A DNA stretch of 64,000 bases from G963664935 sp963664935 (GTDB lineage Bacteria > Pseudomonadota > Gammaproteobacteria > Methylococcales > G963664935). Shown one piece after another: positions 26,800 through 35,728 of this stretch. The position numbers and the translations under genes were made by a program. Below the pieces are notes generated by a model. That model was not told where the DNA came from. It searched no databases and saw only the letters and a list, made by a program, of their open reading frames with translations. Within the stretch, counting starts at the first letter, position 1, and the number at the start of each line of letters is the position of its first letter. The stretch lies in the NCBI GenBank assembly GCA_963664935.2, contig CAXXSE010000004.1:186001-250000 (forward strand). The letters run 5' to 3'.

Positions 26800-29170
26800 C
26801 CATTCATTATCACATCGGTTTTTTACCGCAATCACAGCCAAACCCAAAACCATTATTACCTTGGGATTACTAATTATTGTTGCCACAGCCGCATTTATCC
26901 CGAAGCTGACCATTGATTCCAGATCTGAGTCATTCTTACCGGATGATGATCCGGCGTTGCTGTACCGGGACCAGGTCGAGGAAATTTTTGGTTTGAAGGA
27001 CCCTATGGTAATAGCGGTTATCAATAAGGGTGAACAAGGTGTGTTCAACCCTCAAACGTTGCAACTGATCCAATGGTTAACCGATGAAGTCATGAACATG
27101 CCAGAGATCAATCGTGAACGGGTGGTGAGTCTTGCTACCGAGGATAATATCACCGGTAACGCTGAAGGTATGTTAGTTGAACCCTTTTTTGAAACCCCTC
27201 CCCTCACACAACAGGACGCCGACCGGATACGTGTCGCGGTCATGGATTTTCCGCTTTATCTAGGTAGTCTGGTAGCGCGTGATGGCTTAGCAACGTTAAT
27301 CGTAACCGAGGTCTACGATGTTAATCAGGCGCCAGCTATCTATGAAAAATTACTGGATTTAATTGCCCGTGCGCCCACTCAGGGGGAAGAGTTACATGTA
27401 GCGGGTGATGGTGCAGTTTCGGGTTATCTGGTGACTTATGTTAATGCGGATGCAGCACGGTTAGTGCCTATTTCAGTGGTGGTTATTTCGCTGCTTTGTC
27501 TGCTGTCATTTCGTACCTGGCGGGGTGTATTAATTCCCGGTGTGGTGATATTGTCGGCGATGGCTTCAGCGGTTGGTTTGATGGCCGCGGCGGGCGTACC
27601 TGTTTATGTGATTACCACCAGCATGCCTATTTTATTAGTCGGTGTAGCTGTGGCGGATTCTATCCATGTGATCAGTCAATATTATGAAGAATTGGCGAAT
27701 AATCCAGAGCATGATCAGCGCGATCTAGTGGTGCGTACAATGGTATTAATGTGGCGGCCGGTGACTATTACCACACTGATTTCGATGGTTGGTTTTCTGG
27801 GTATATCGGTGTCTTCTTTTATGCCACCGATGCAAGCATTTGGCGTGTTCTCTTTGATTGGATTAGGAGTGGCCGGTTTGTTCTCGCTAACCTTTGTTCC
27901 CGCGGCATTAGTGTTACTCAAGCCGGTACACAGCTCGGCCTTTAAATCAAGCGGACAGCAATTAAAACTGGATATTTTCAGCAGAATCATGGACAGAGCG
28001 GGTGGCTGGGTACTCGGTAATACCAAGAAGGTGATTTTTATGGCAGTCATCGTCAGTACTTTGGGCGTGATGGGTGCGCTTAAGTTAGAAGTCAACGAAT
28101 CATGGGTAGAAAACTTCCGTACATCTGAACCCATTTATCTGGCCGATACCGCTATCAATGACACTCTGGATGGATCAAATACCCTTGATATCGTCATAGA
28201 AACAACTACGGAAGGTGGCTTGTTTAAGCCCGAACATTTACACCGTATCGAAGCGTTACAGACATTTTTGGTAACACTGCCCCATGTTAACGGCAGTACT
28301 TCTATTGTCGATTACATCAAGCAGATGCACCGTTCACTAAATGAAAACAAACAATCCGCTTATGTGATCCCAGATGATGCTGATTTAATATCCCAGTATT
28401 TTCTGCTTTATTCAGTGGGTGGCGACCCTACCGATTTTGAAGAAGAAATTGATTATGACTATCGCATGGCATTGGTACGAGCACGTATGGATTCTGCACG
28501 GTATCAGCAAGATAAAGTGGTAGTAGAGGCGACCCAAAAATATCTGGATGAAACTTTTAATAACGCTGAGATAAAAGCGACTCTATCCGGTCGCGTCAAT
28601 GTTGATTATGAATGGCTTAATACATTACTCGGCACCCAATTTAAAAGTGTTTCATTCGCACTTGTCTTGGTCTGGTTGCTGGTCTGTATCAGTCTTCGTT
28701 CTGTCTATGGGGGTACATTAGCACTGATTCCAGTGGTGTTAGGCGCGTTGTCAGTCTATGCCTTCATGGGCATTGTTGGCATCACCCTCGCAGTTGGTAC
28801 CACCATGACGGCGGCCATTGCTTTAGGCATAGGTATTGATTTTGCCATACATACCTTAGATCGAATCAAGTTATTGATTACGGAGCAAGGATTTGAACCT
28901 GAGAGTGCCTTGCGTCAACTCTATTCATCAACAGGCCGTGCATTATTATTCAGTTTTGTAGCGGTATTCATTGGCTTTGGGATTTTAGGGATGAGTTATG
29001 TTCCACCTTTATCAAAATTAGGCATGCTGATTGCCTTTTCGGTACTGATTAGCTTCATTTCCAGCATGACAGTATTGCCCGCTTTAATTAAACATCTTAA
29101 GCCCACATTTTTAGGGTATCAACGAGGATGTATCAACATCAACTCCGCTGACCCTGTTTACCAACAATGA
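26789..29170 (+). CDS. HAE3/MMPL-type RND transporter
   Basis: A 793-aa inner-membrane RND protein of the hydrophobe/amphiphile efflux-3 (MMPL-like) group. The N-terminal helix (about 20-40) precedes a periplasmic loop, and two repeated six-helix halves carry the family motifs MPILLVGVAVADSIHVISQYYEE (about 270-295) and ALGIGIDFAIHTLDRIKLL (about 680-700), where the Asp residues serve proton coupling. These pumps work with a LolA-like periplasmic protein and an outer-membrane barrel to move lipids or hydrophobic compounds, and exactly those follow. AGGAGGTGAACG precedes the ATG. The frame is intact, unlike the HAE1 pump just upstream. Confidence 0.88.
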   Translation: MKTSHSLSHRFFTAITAKPKTIITLGLLIIVATAAFIPKLTIDSRSESFLPDDDPALLYRDQVEEIFGLKDPMVIAVINKGEQGVFNPQTLQLIQWLTDEVMNMPEINRERVVSLATEDNITGNAEGMLVEPFFETPPLTQQDADRIRVAVMDFPLYLGSLVARDGLATLIVTEVYDVNQAPAIYEKLLDLIARAPTQGEELHVAGDGAVSGYLVTYVNADAARLVPISVVVISLLCLLSFRTWRGVLIPGVVILSAMASAVGLMAAAGVPVYVITTSMPILLVGVAVADSIHVISQYYEELANNPEHDQRDLVVRTMVLMWRPVTITTLISMVGFLGISVSSFMPPMQAFGVFSLIGLGVAGLFSLTFVPAALVLLKPVHSSAFKSSGQQLKLDIFSRIMDRAGGWVLGNTKKVIFMAVIVSTLGVMGALKLEVNESWVENFRTSEPIYLADTAINDTLDGSNTLDIVIETTTEGGLFKPEHLHRIEALQTFLVTLPHVNGSTSIVDYIKQMHRSLNENKQSAYVIPDDADLISQYFLLYSVGGDPTDFEEEIDYDYRMALVRARMDSARYQQDKVVVEATQKYLDETFNNAEIKATLSGRVNVDYEWLNTLLGTQFKSVSFALVLVWLLVCISLRSVYGGTLALIPVVLGALSVYAFMGIVGITLAVGTTMTAAIALGIGIDFAIHTLDRIKLLITEQGFEPESALRQLYSSTGRALLFSFVAVFIGFGILGMSYVPPLSKLGMLIAFSVLISFISSMTVLPALIKHLKPTFLGYQRGCININSADPVYQQ

Positions 29171-29180
29171 GGATAAAATC

Positions 29181-29990
29181 ATGAAACATTTAAAACAGTC
29201 AATCGTATTGATGGCGATATTATTATCATTAGTTTTTTCCCAAGCATTGAGTGCGGAACTACCCTCAGGCGATGAAATTGCCCAGAAAATAAACGCACGC
29301 GATGAAGGCGCCGCCGTCGGCAGAAAGTTGAAAATGGAGATGCAGGATCGACATGGAAAAACCCGGGTTCGAGAAACGCGGGCTTTTCGAAAATATTTTG
29401 GCGACGAAAAACGCACGGCAATTTTTTACCTAAGTCCTAAAAACATCAAAGATACGGCATTTCTAACCTACGACTATGCCGATAAAGACCAGGACGATGA
29501 TCAGTGGTTGTATTTACCGGCCATGCGCAAGGTTCGCAGAATCTCAGCATCTGACCGCGGCGATTACTTTTTAGGCACGGACTTCAGTTTTGAAGATATC
29601 AAACTGGAAACACGGGTATCCATTGCCGATTACACACGCAAAACCATCGGTGAAGACGAAGTCGATGGGGTCCATTGTTATGTTGTAGAAGAAATAGCGA
29701 TTGATCATGAAACGGCCGAAGAACTGGGCCATAGTCGCCGCCAGAGTTGTGTCGACGATAACATATGGATTGTCCGTAAAAGTCAATTTTGGGATCTACA
29801 AGATAAACTTTTAAAAACCACTTATTTTAAGGATATATCAAAAGTCGAAGGCATCTGGACAGCACACACGGTCGAAGTCGAGAATCACAAAACCGGACAC
29901 CGCACCCGCTTTACCTTTTCTGATGTGCGATATAATGAAGGCGTTAATGATCGGATTTATACTCAGAATGCGATGAAGCGTGGGTTATAG
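29181..29990 (+). CDS. LolA-like outer membrane lipoprotein-sorting family protein
   Basis: A 269-aa secreted protein: signal peptide MKHLKQSIVLMAILLSLVFS ending ALSA/E, then a LolA/LolB-like half-barrel. Landmarks are RDEGAAVGRKLKMEMQDRHG, FYLSPKNIKDTAFLTYDY, DQWLYLPAMRKVRRISASDRGDYFLGTDFSFEDI and a C-terminal DVRYNEGVNDRIYT. This is the uncharacterised LolA-like family (PF17131 type) that accompanies HAE3 transporters. It probably shuttles a hydrophobic ligand across the periplasm. It lies 10 nt after the transporter gene, in the same operon. Confidence 0.85.
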   Translation: MKHLKQSIVLMAILLSLVFSQALSAELPSGDEIAQKINARDEGAAVGRKLKMEMQDRHGKTRVRETRAFRKYFGDEKRTAIFYLSPKNIKDTAFLTYDYADKDQDDDQWLYLPAMRKVRRISASDRGDYFLGTDFSFEDIKLETRVSIADYTRKTIGEDEVDGVHCYVVEEIAIDHETAEELGHSRRQSCVDDNIWIVRKSQFWDLQDKLLKTTYFKDISKVEGIWTAHTVEVENHKTGHRTRFTFSDVRYNEGVNDRIYTQNAMKRGL

Positions 29991-30004
29991 ATGGTATTAA
30001 AATG

Positions 30005-30076
30005 TGTAGGATGTTGCTGAGGAACGAAGCGCATCAGTCGCGAAAGATGCGCTTCGCTACGCTCAACACATCCTAC
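30005..30076. repeat. GTAGGATG palindromic repeat (REP-like)
   Basis: GTAGGATGTTG...CAACACATCCTAC with an inner GAAGCGCATC/GATGCGCTTC pair forms a long hairpin inside the operon, between the LolA-like and barrel genes. This is the widespread gammaproteobacterial repeat type of the form GTAGG-TTG-GAGGAACGAAG. A half unit lies near 25873-25905. It might trim or protect the mRNA. Confidence 0.65.
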
Positions 30077-30104
30077 GACTTTTACGGTATAGGACAAGAA
30101 AAAC

Positions 30105-31424
30105 ATGACGATGCAGAAAATCTTTTACTGCGGTCTGTTCGGATTGTGGCTATCGGCAGCTGGAGCGGTTGAATTTGACGGATCACTCACTGCAACCAGT
30201 CAATGGATGATCAACACGCTCAATGGAGACACCCAATCATTCAATTTGAGCCTGGTTCCGGAACTTGATGCCGGTTTCGATAACGGCTGGCAACTCAAAT
30301 CCTCCGTGCGGCTACGGACGGAAGCAATTAATGGCTTGCAAATTAGCGATCTTGATCGTGGCAGCTACAGCGACTATAGCAAACCGGCCAGGTTAAGTGA
30401 TGCGGTAGAGCTGGAACTACGCGATTTCTATCTACAGGGTGATATCGGCGATACCTTCATGACGCTGGGCAAGCAGCAAATCGTCTGGGGCAAGTCGGAC
30501 GGATTGAAAGTACTGGACATCGTCAATCCGCAGTCATTTCGGGAATTTATTCTGGACGATTATGACAATTCACGAATACCGTTATGGACGCTCAATATCG
30601 AGCGCACTCTTGCCGACTGGGATCTGCAATTTATCTGGATTCCCGACCAAACTTATCATGCTCTGCCCGAGCAAGATGCGACTTATGCCCTTACCTCGCC
30701 TGAACTTGTCCCTGTTGCTCCGCCCGGTATAGAGGTTAATATTGAATCGGCCAGGCGACCCAATAATATTCTGTTAGATTCTGATGTGGGTCTGCGTATG
30801 TCAACATTCTGGCGGGGCTGGGACATCACCTTTAATTACCTGTATCAATACAACAATCTACCGGTGCTTAGACAAAAACTATCAGTAGTGGGTGCTAACC
30901 CTGTTGTTACGATTAGGCCCGAATACGAACGCACCCATGTGATCGGTACTACCTTCAGCAATGCCTTCAGTGATTGGGTGGTGCGTGGTGAAATAGGTTA
31001 CTTTACCGAGCACTATTTTATCGGCAAAAATCCGTTGCGGAACCAAGGGGTAGTGAAAAGTCCGGAACTTCATTACGTCATGGGATTAGATTGGAACGCA
31101 CCACGGGATATCTTGCTCAGCATGCAGTTAATACAAAGTTGGGTTATCAACGATGCGGATAAAACCACTCGGGATAAACTGGATACAACGCTCACCGGAT
31201 TAATACGGCGAAACTTTCTGTACGATACCTTAATTGCTGAAGTGCTGGTTATCGCCAATACCAACAATGGAGACGGCATCGTAAGGCCAAAGATTAGTTA
31301 CGAATGGCAGGACAATATTGAAACATGGCTGGGTGCTGATATATTTTATGGAGATCAGCAGGGGGTATTTGGACAGTTTGATCAAAATGATCGGATAGTT
31401 TTGGGGATGGAGGTTTCTTTCTAA
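30105..31424 (+). CDS. Outer-membrane barrel protein (DUF1302-like)
   Basis: A 439-aa protein with a signal peptide (ending AAGAVEFDG) and alternating beta strands ending in a C-terminal Phe (MEVSF), the usual outer-membrane insertion signal. GKQQIVWGKSDGLKVLDIVNPQSFREF is the hallmark block of DUF1302-type porins paired with HAE3 pumps. It is shorter than many DUF1302 members (500-600 aa). As the last gene of the GST/HAE3/LolA-like operon it likely forms the outer-membrane acceptor or channel for the same hydrophobic ligand. The REP-like hairpin 30005-30076 sits just before it. Confidence 0.75.
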   Translation: MTMQKIFYCGLFGLWLSAAGAVEFDGSLTATSQWMINTLNGDTQSFNLSLVPELDAGFDNGWQLKSSVRLRTEAINGLQISDLDRGSYSDYSKPARLSDAVELELRDFYLQGDIGDTFMTLGKQQIVWGKSDGLKVLDIVNPQSFREFILDDYDNSRIPLWTLNIERTLADWDLQFIWIPDQTYHALPEQDATYALTSPELVPVAPPGIEVNIESARRPNNILLDSDVGLRMSTFWRGWDITFNYLYQYNNLPVLRQKLSVVGANPVVTIRPEYERTHVIGTTFSNAFSDWVVRGEIGYFTEHYFIGKNPLRNQGVVKSPELHYVMGLDWNAPRDILLSMQLIQSWVINDADKTTRDKLDTTLTGLIRRNFLYDTLIAEVLVIANTNNGDGIVRPKISYEWQDNIETWLGADIFYGDQQGVFGQFDQNDRIVLGMEVSF

Positions 31425-31440
31425 ATATTTTTTTCCGTTT

Positions 31441-31640
31441 CCAACACTGAAGGAATAAAGGATAAATCCCTTCGGGATACTTTGCTACATAAATGATTCT
31501 GTGTTCTTTGTTTTCATAGAGGCGTATTTCCCGAACTCCTATGCCGATACCGGACATCGGTTTCCAGTCGTCGGGCTCTTCGCCTGAGATACCGCCCAGT
31601 TTTCATAATCTCTTCGATAATCGTCCGGACTTGATGGATG
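31441..31640 (-). pseudogene. HigB/Gp49-like (DUF891) toxin remnant
   Basis: On the minus strand DDWKPMSGIGIGVREIRLYE followed by NKEHRIIYVAKYPEGIYPLF matches the core of phage-derived Gp49/HigB-like toxins, which read WKP...IGxGVxEIR...xxxRVxYxAK. The upstream part is in a different frame and the C-terminal FxKK region is scrambled. There is no antitoxin gene next to it. A decayed TA toxin. Confidence 0.6.
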
Positions 31641-31729
31641 ATCCCTTGCTACGTTAAATCAACGGAAATCATCTGTTGATCCAGTAGAAATCAGAAGTAC
31701 CGGAGAAGTTGAATTTTGCACCGAGATTT

Positions 31730-31748
31730 AATCTAGTTAGACTAGATT
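31730..31748. promoter_or_regulatory. Operator of the phd-like antitoxin
   Basis: AATCTAGT-TAG-ACTAGATT is a perfect 8-bp inverted repeat 21 bases before the antitoxin ATG, with a further GACTAGAT half site right after it. Phd/YefM antitoxins bind such sites to autoregulate. Confidence 0.6.
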
Positions 31749-31769
31749 TGACTAGATACAGGTATCCTA

Positions 31770-32009
31770 ATGGCCGCGACGCTAAACTTAACTGAAGCCA
31801 AAGCAAAATTTTCGGATGTTGTTGAGCGTGCCATCCAGGGAGAAGAGATTATAGTGACTAAAATGGGCAAGCCGGTTGTTAAAATTACCCGTTTCGAACC
31901 CGAAATGGCGCATAGAAGACTCGGCTTATTCTCGGGACAGATTCACTTAGCCGAAGACTTCGATGAATGGCCCGATGATTTGGCGAAAGAGTTAGGGATA
32001 ATTGATTGA
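31770..32009 (+). CDS. Phd/YefM-family antitoxin
   Basis: A 79-aa antitoxin: LNLTEAKAKFSDVVERAIQGEEIIVTKMGKPVVKITRFEP is the textbook prevent-host-death fold, followed by an acidic toxin-binding tail (EDFDEWPDD). It represses its own promoter, with the palindrome at 31730-31748 as likely operator. The downstream PIN toxin frame overlaps its stop (32002-32009) but is frameshifted, so the antitoxin is orphaned. Confidence in the family is high; whether it still has a partner elsewhere is unknown. Confidence 0.9.
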   Translation: MAATLNLTEAKAKFSDVVERAIQGEEIIVTKMGKPVVKITRFEPEMAHRRLGLFSGQIHLAEDFDEWPDDLAKELGIID

Positions 32010-32260
32010 ACAAATATTGCGTCTGCTTTTAGACACTCATGTCCTTCTTTGGGCTTTAGGTATGCCGGAGAGGCTTCACCCGAATGCGCGGGAAGTCCTA
32101 GCGTCCGAGGACTCTATTGCTACGTGAGTATGGCATCGTTATGGGAATGCGCGATTAAAGCGAGTATTGGCAAATTGACTCTTTCCAAGGGATTTTTTTG
32201 AGGTACTTCCGCCAACTACCTTGAAATCTACCGAAACCAGAACCAGTGCCCAGGTTAGGC
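32002..32260 (+). pseudogene. VapC-like PIN toxin, frameshifted
   Basis: A TTG start overlapping the antitoxin gives LRLLLDTHVLLWALG, the PIN N-terminus with catalytic Asp, but ends at TGA 32125-32127. The continuation YVSMASLWECAIKASIGKLTL is in another frame, and a further shift in T7 near 32190-32196 precedes FEVLPPTTL. At least two indels, and the C-terminal Asp cluster is gone. The toxin is dead. Confidence 0.75.
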
Positions 32261-32293
32261 CAGAATTCCCATCCATATAGCCTTGACGGAACA

Positions 32294-33880
32294 CTACTGG
32301 AAGAAACCCGCTTCTCTAAACGACTTTGTATTGTGGCATTGCCTGCAATTTCGGCCAAACGACCCTTCGTGAACATCGTCTATAACATGGCAACCATAAC
32401 AATTTGAAGGTAACTCTATCTTGTCCTGTATGACTTCTTTATGGCAAGCCGTGCAGTCTAAGCCATCGTGTTTTCCATCCAGAGGATAGTCCGTTTGGGT
32501 ATTATGATTAAATTCCCAAAGCGCCCAAGAATTTGGGTTATGGCATAGCTCACAATTACTTCCGAGCCGGTTTTTGTGAATATCTTCAGCCTGATGGCAA
32601 TCGTTGCATTTCGTGGTTGCATCCTTGAAAGTGGATTCAAAATGGCATTCTTCGCAGGGCACTACAGCGTGGACGCCGATCAGGGGGAATTTTGAAAGGT
32701 CGTGATCGAATCGCACATCAGTGGACCAACCTGCTTCGGAATGACACTCCTGGCATTTTTCGCCCTCTTGTCCCCGATGCGAATCGTCTTGACTGTGACA
32801 GGCAACGCAATTTGTCTTTAACTTTTCTTTGCTTAAGTCGCCTTTGTGGCAAGATTCGCAGGCAATTTTTTTATGCTTTGCACGGAGTGGCCAATCGGTA
32901 TCCTTAGAATGATCGAATTTCGCTTTATCCCATTGTTTTGGGGAATGGCAGCTTTTGCATTTACGGCCGTAACGGCCACGGTGGGTATCGTCAAGCTTGT
33001 GGCAAGAATAGCATTTTGTATCTAACGCCTTGTTAATGTTGCCTTTGTGACAGGCATCGCAACTAGCTGAGCGGTGTTTGCCGATCAATGGGAAGTCGGT
33101 TTTTTGATGGTCGAAACGGGCTTTGTCCCAATTCCGTTCCGAATGGCAGTCCTGGCACTTTTTTCCATAACGCCCACCGTGGACATCGTTCAATTTATGA
33201 CAGGAATAACAATCCGTGGGGACGTTTTTGTAACGTTCATCGGGATGACAACTTTCGCATGTCGCTTCTCGATGTTTTTCGATTAAAGGGAACTCGGTTT
33301 TGTCGTGGTCAAATTCTCCTTTTAACCAGGTTTTTTCATCATGGCAATCCTGACATTTGTCGCCTAGATTTCCGTTGTGCTGGTCATCGTTCTTATGGCA
33401 AGCAATACATTGATGCTTTGCGTCTCGGAATTTGGTATCCGGCTCATGGCAACTTCCGCAGTCTAGATTTTCATGGCTCCCTTTGAGGGGGAAATCAGTC
33501 ATTTTGTGGTAGAAAGCGTCGCTATCGAACAATACAATGACTGCATCACGCCCCTTATGGTCGGTGTGGCAATGGTTACATTCGGTATCTTTAATATCTT
33601 CTTCTTTGCCGTGGAAGCCTTTGTTTAGCTTAATATCGGCATCGACTTTTTCATGGCAGTCACGGCACAATTCGGATTGGCGCCTTTTGCTAAAGGGAAG
33701 GTGACAACGTTCGCATTCCTCTTCGTATTTTGCGTGCCCACTGATCAACACATCGGGCATGACAAGACTTTCGATCCGGCGAGCCGAAGCATTTGAGACG
33801 TTTAAAAGTAATAGTATTGTTACCCAAAAACTGGGTTGGAACACAATCGAATCGCAAAAGCGCAGCATTATTTTCAGCAA
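32294..33880 (-). CDS. 21-heme c-type cytochrome
   Basis: A 528-aa exported protein with 21 CxxCH motifs, each able to bind one heme c. An N-terminal hydrophobic segment (VTILLLLNVSNASA, about 18-33) is the signal peptide. After an irregular start the protein repeats a unit of about 60-65 residues roughly six times: a DFPL-x-GKH stretch, a CxxCH, then CxxCH-x-x-DD-x-H, then CxxCH followed by W...FDH. Such cytochromes form heme wires in the periplasm or at the outer membrane. The C-terminus (SFREAGFFQ) lacks the final FDH and may be slightly truncated. No quinol oxidase or porin is adjacent, so its partners are elsewhere. A small acidic secreted protein is encoded divergently at 34213. Confidence 0.88.
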   Translation of the reverse strand: MLKIMLRFCDSIVFQPSFWVTILLLLNVSNASARRIESLVMPDVLISGHAKYEEECERCHLPFSKRRQSELCRDCHEKVDADIKLNKGFHGKEEDIKDTECNHCHTDHKGRDAVIVLFDSDAFYHKMTDFPLKGSHENLDCGSCHEPDTKFRDAKHQCIACHKNDDQHNGNLGDKCQDCHDEKTWLKGEFDHDKTEFPLIEKHREATCESCHPDERYKNVPTDCYSCHKLNDVHGGRYGKKCQDCHSERNWDKARFDHQKTDFPLIGKHRSASCDACHKGNINKALDTKCYSCHKLDDTHRGRYGRKCKSCHSPKQWDKAKFDHSKDTDWPLRAKHKKIACESCHKGDLSKEKLKTNCVACHSQDDSHRGQEGEKCQECHSEAGWSTDVRFDHDLSKFPLIGVHAVVPCEECHFESTFKDATTKCNDCHQAEDIHKNRLGSNCELCHNPNSWALWEFNHNTQTDYPLDGKHDGLDCTACHKEVIQDKIELPSNCYGCHVIDDVHEGSFGRNCRQCHNTKSFREAGFFQ

Positions 33881-34212
33881 TAATCCGTTTGAACTACTTG
33901 ATAAAAGGTATTATTTTGATATCTTGATTCAAGCTTAGCTTAAAGTGTGAAAGCTGCTATAACACGGATGACGTGCTATGTGAACCTAAATATTATTCGT
34001 CTTTGTAGCTAGATTAAGGGGGGTTTTATTGGCGGTTTCAGATATTCCTATGATTTTTTAGTTGTGTCTTGAACGAAAATGATCAAAAATGGGCAACTGA
34101 TAGGTCGAGTGATGTCGAAATCGGGAATATGCCCGTCTTTTACCACCTTCACTTGTCGCAAGCGTGTACTGATAAAAATATTAAATGAAGTTTTTTCGGA
34201 GGAGATATAATA
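33881..34212. other. Intergenic region between divergent genes
   Basis: About 330 bases between the cytochrome start (minus) and the acidic peptide start (plus). No gene is recognised. It must hold both promoters. GGAGGAGAT at about 34199-34207 is the strong ribosome-binding site of the peptide gene. No clear operator palindrome was found. Confidence 0.5.
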
Positions 34213-34395
34213 ATGATAAATATATTGAGCGCCCTAATATATGCTTGGTGTTTGTACACCGCGTTTTACGATTCTTCCGCTTACGCGGATTACATGGGTA
34301 CTACCGCGGAGCCTGAATCAGATGATTCACCCGATGCGGATGCCGGCGACAGCGATGAAGCGGAGGCCGAAGAGAACTCTGATGAAGCTGACTGA
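34213..34395 (+). CDS. Small secreted acidic protein
   Basis: A 60-aa product with a hydrophobic N-terminus (ILSALIYAWCLYTAFY) likely cleaved after AYA (residues 23-26), leaving a mature part of about 35 residues that is almost entirely Asp, Glu, Ser and Ala (PESDDSPDADAGDSDEAEAE). It has a strong GGAGGAG ribosome-binding site. It is divergent from the 21-heme cytochrome. A periplasmic polyanion could bind metals or cytochrome lysines, but that is speculation. No family is recognised. Confidence 0.6.
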   Translation: MINILSALIYAWCLYTAFYDSSAYADYMGTTAEPESDDSPDADAGDSDEAEAEENSDEAD

Positions 34396-34573
34396 TTCAT
34401 CGTGGTGCCAATGAATTCAGTGAAAGATAAACGATAAGGAATGAGCACAAATTTGGATACCGCGGGTGATCAAGAGAATATGATCGGAGGCATGCGATAT
34501 AAATTTTGCTTGCCGGCGGTAGTGTGATTCCGGTATTGAAATTAAGCTGAAAAGAAGTTTTAGCACCACCGAC

Positions 34574-34653
34574 CCCAAATAACTACGTCTATTCGACGGT
34601 CTAAATCGTCGATAACCGCGTTGCGACAGCTTGAAAGAGGATGGCTATTCCTG
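34574..34653. repeat. Partial AGTAC-family MITE
   Basis: About 80 bases (CCAAATAACTACGTCTATTCG ... GGATGGCTATTCCTG) match the left half of the element at 48421-48582 with few changes. The outer AGTAC end and the entire right half are missing. It lies just after the hda stop. Confidence 0.65.
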
Positions 34654-34668
34654 ATTGAAGCCACCGAT

Positions 34669-35373
34669 TCAGATTTTATACTCCTGTTCCAAGAATTGTT
34701 TAACAAAAGGAATCGTTAATTTTCGTTTGGCGGCTAGGGTGGCGCGATCGAGTTTTTCGAGCAAGTCCCAGAGAGAGGACATGTCACGGGGAAATCGTGC
34801 GAGCAAATAGTGTCCGACTTGGGGCGAAAGATCAAAAGCTAAGGCTTTAGCACGCAATGTTAGAGCGGACATTTTATCCTGATCGCTCAAAGGGTGTAGT
34901 TTCATAGTCAAGCCCCAAGATAACCGGCTTTTGAGGTCAGGTAACCGAATATCGGTCCGGTTCGGTGGTGTGGAGGCACTGATGATCAAATGGTTTACGC
35001 TAGCCTTTATTCGATTAAAAAAATGAAATAGCCCCTGTTCTAAAGCTTCGTCCCCAATTATAGCATCGACATCGTCGATACAAACCAGGTTGACATTCTC
35101 CAAACCATCCAGCGGAGAAGTCTCGTGGGGCTTGAGTTTTTTTAAAGGCATATACGCCGTTCGACGTTGATGCTGGTCCGCATGTTGGCAACAAGCTTGC
35201 AACAGATGCGATTTGCCCATTCCCGATTCTCCCCATAGAAAAACGTAGTCAGAGTCTTGTCCGATTGCGCAGGATTTTAATCCGAGTACCGCTTCAGCAT
35301 TTGGGCCGCAATGGAAGTTTTCGAAGATTTTTGTTCGCTGGAATCGGAAAGATAAAGGGAATTGAGAAAGCAT
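34669..35373 (-). CDS. hda: DnaA regulatory inactivator Hda
   Basis: A 234-aa AAA+ protein homologous to DnaA domain III: N-terminal QFPLSFRF (clamp-binding QxxLxL/F type), Walker A GESGMGKS (48-55), Walker B VCIDDVDAI (about 97-105) and sensor 2 region FPRDMSSLWDLLEKLD. With the DNA-loaded sliding clamp Hda stimulates ATP hydrolysis on DnaA and prevents re-initiation. It lies four bases downstream of DUF2069, at the end of the arsC-like/wrbA/DUF2069/hda operon typical of gammaproteobacteria. Length is normal. Confidence 0.95.
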   Translation of the reverse strand: MLSQFPLSFRFQRTKIFENFHCGPNAEAVLGLKSCAIGQDSDYVFLWGESGMGKSHLLQACCQHADQHQRRTAYMPLKKLKPHETSPLDGLENVNLVCIDDVDAIIGDEALEQGLFHFFNRIKASVNHLIISASTPPNRTDIRLPDLKSRLSWGLTMKLHPLSDQDKMSALTLRAKALAFDLSPQVGHYLLARFPRDMSSLWDLLEKLDRATLAAKRKLTIPFVKQFLEQEYKI

Positions 35374-35377
35374 TGAA

Positions 35378-35728
35378 CTAATTGGGTTTCATCGATTGAA
35401 GGTGAAACGCCGTACCCGAAAAAAGCGCGAGGCTGAAAAAAATCTCGAGAACTATAAAAATCCGTGTATCGGGATCCGAGGCGACTACGGTGACACCGTG
35501 GACGAAATAAACAAGGCTCAGAAGAGCGGCAAATATGTTTGACGATGGACGTCCGTGCAACAATCCCCGTAAGGGAAATAGCAAGGGTACGGCAACCAAA
35601 ACCAGTATAAGCGCAACCGGTGATTTAGGGACGGGATCGAGAACCGTGTTCCAAAGGATTACCGACGAAAGCAGCCCAAAATAGCCAATCAGTGTTATAG
35701 AATAGGCCAAGCGCGCATTTACAATCAT
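35378..35728 (-). CDS. DUF2069 membrane protein
   Basis: Started at the ATG that overlaps the wrbA stop (ATGA, 35725-35728), giving about 116 aa; a longer form to 35788 would overlap wrbA heavily and adds a non-conserved leader. Four hydrophobic segments include ALILVLVAVPLLFPLRGLLHGRP, whose PLRGLLHGRP loop is the hallmark of DUF2069, and VYFVHGV. Function is unknown. The gene is constantly found between wrbA and hda in gammaproteobacteria. Confidence 0.88.
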   Translation of the reverse strand: MIVNARLAYSITLIGYFGLLSSVILWNTVLDPVPKSPVALILVLVAVPLLFPLRGLLHGRPSSNIFAALLSLVYFVHGVTVVASDPDTRIFIVLEIFFSLALFSGTAFHLQSMKPN

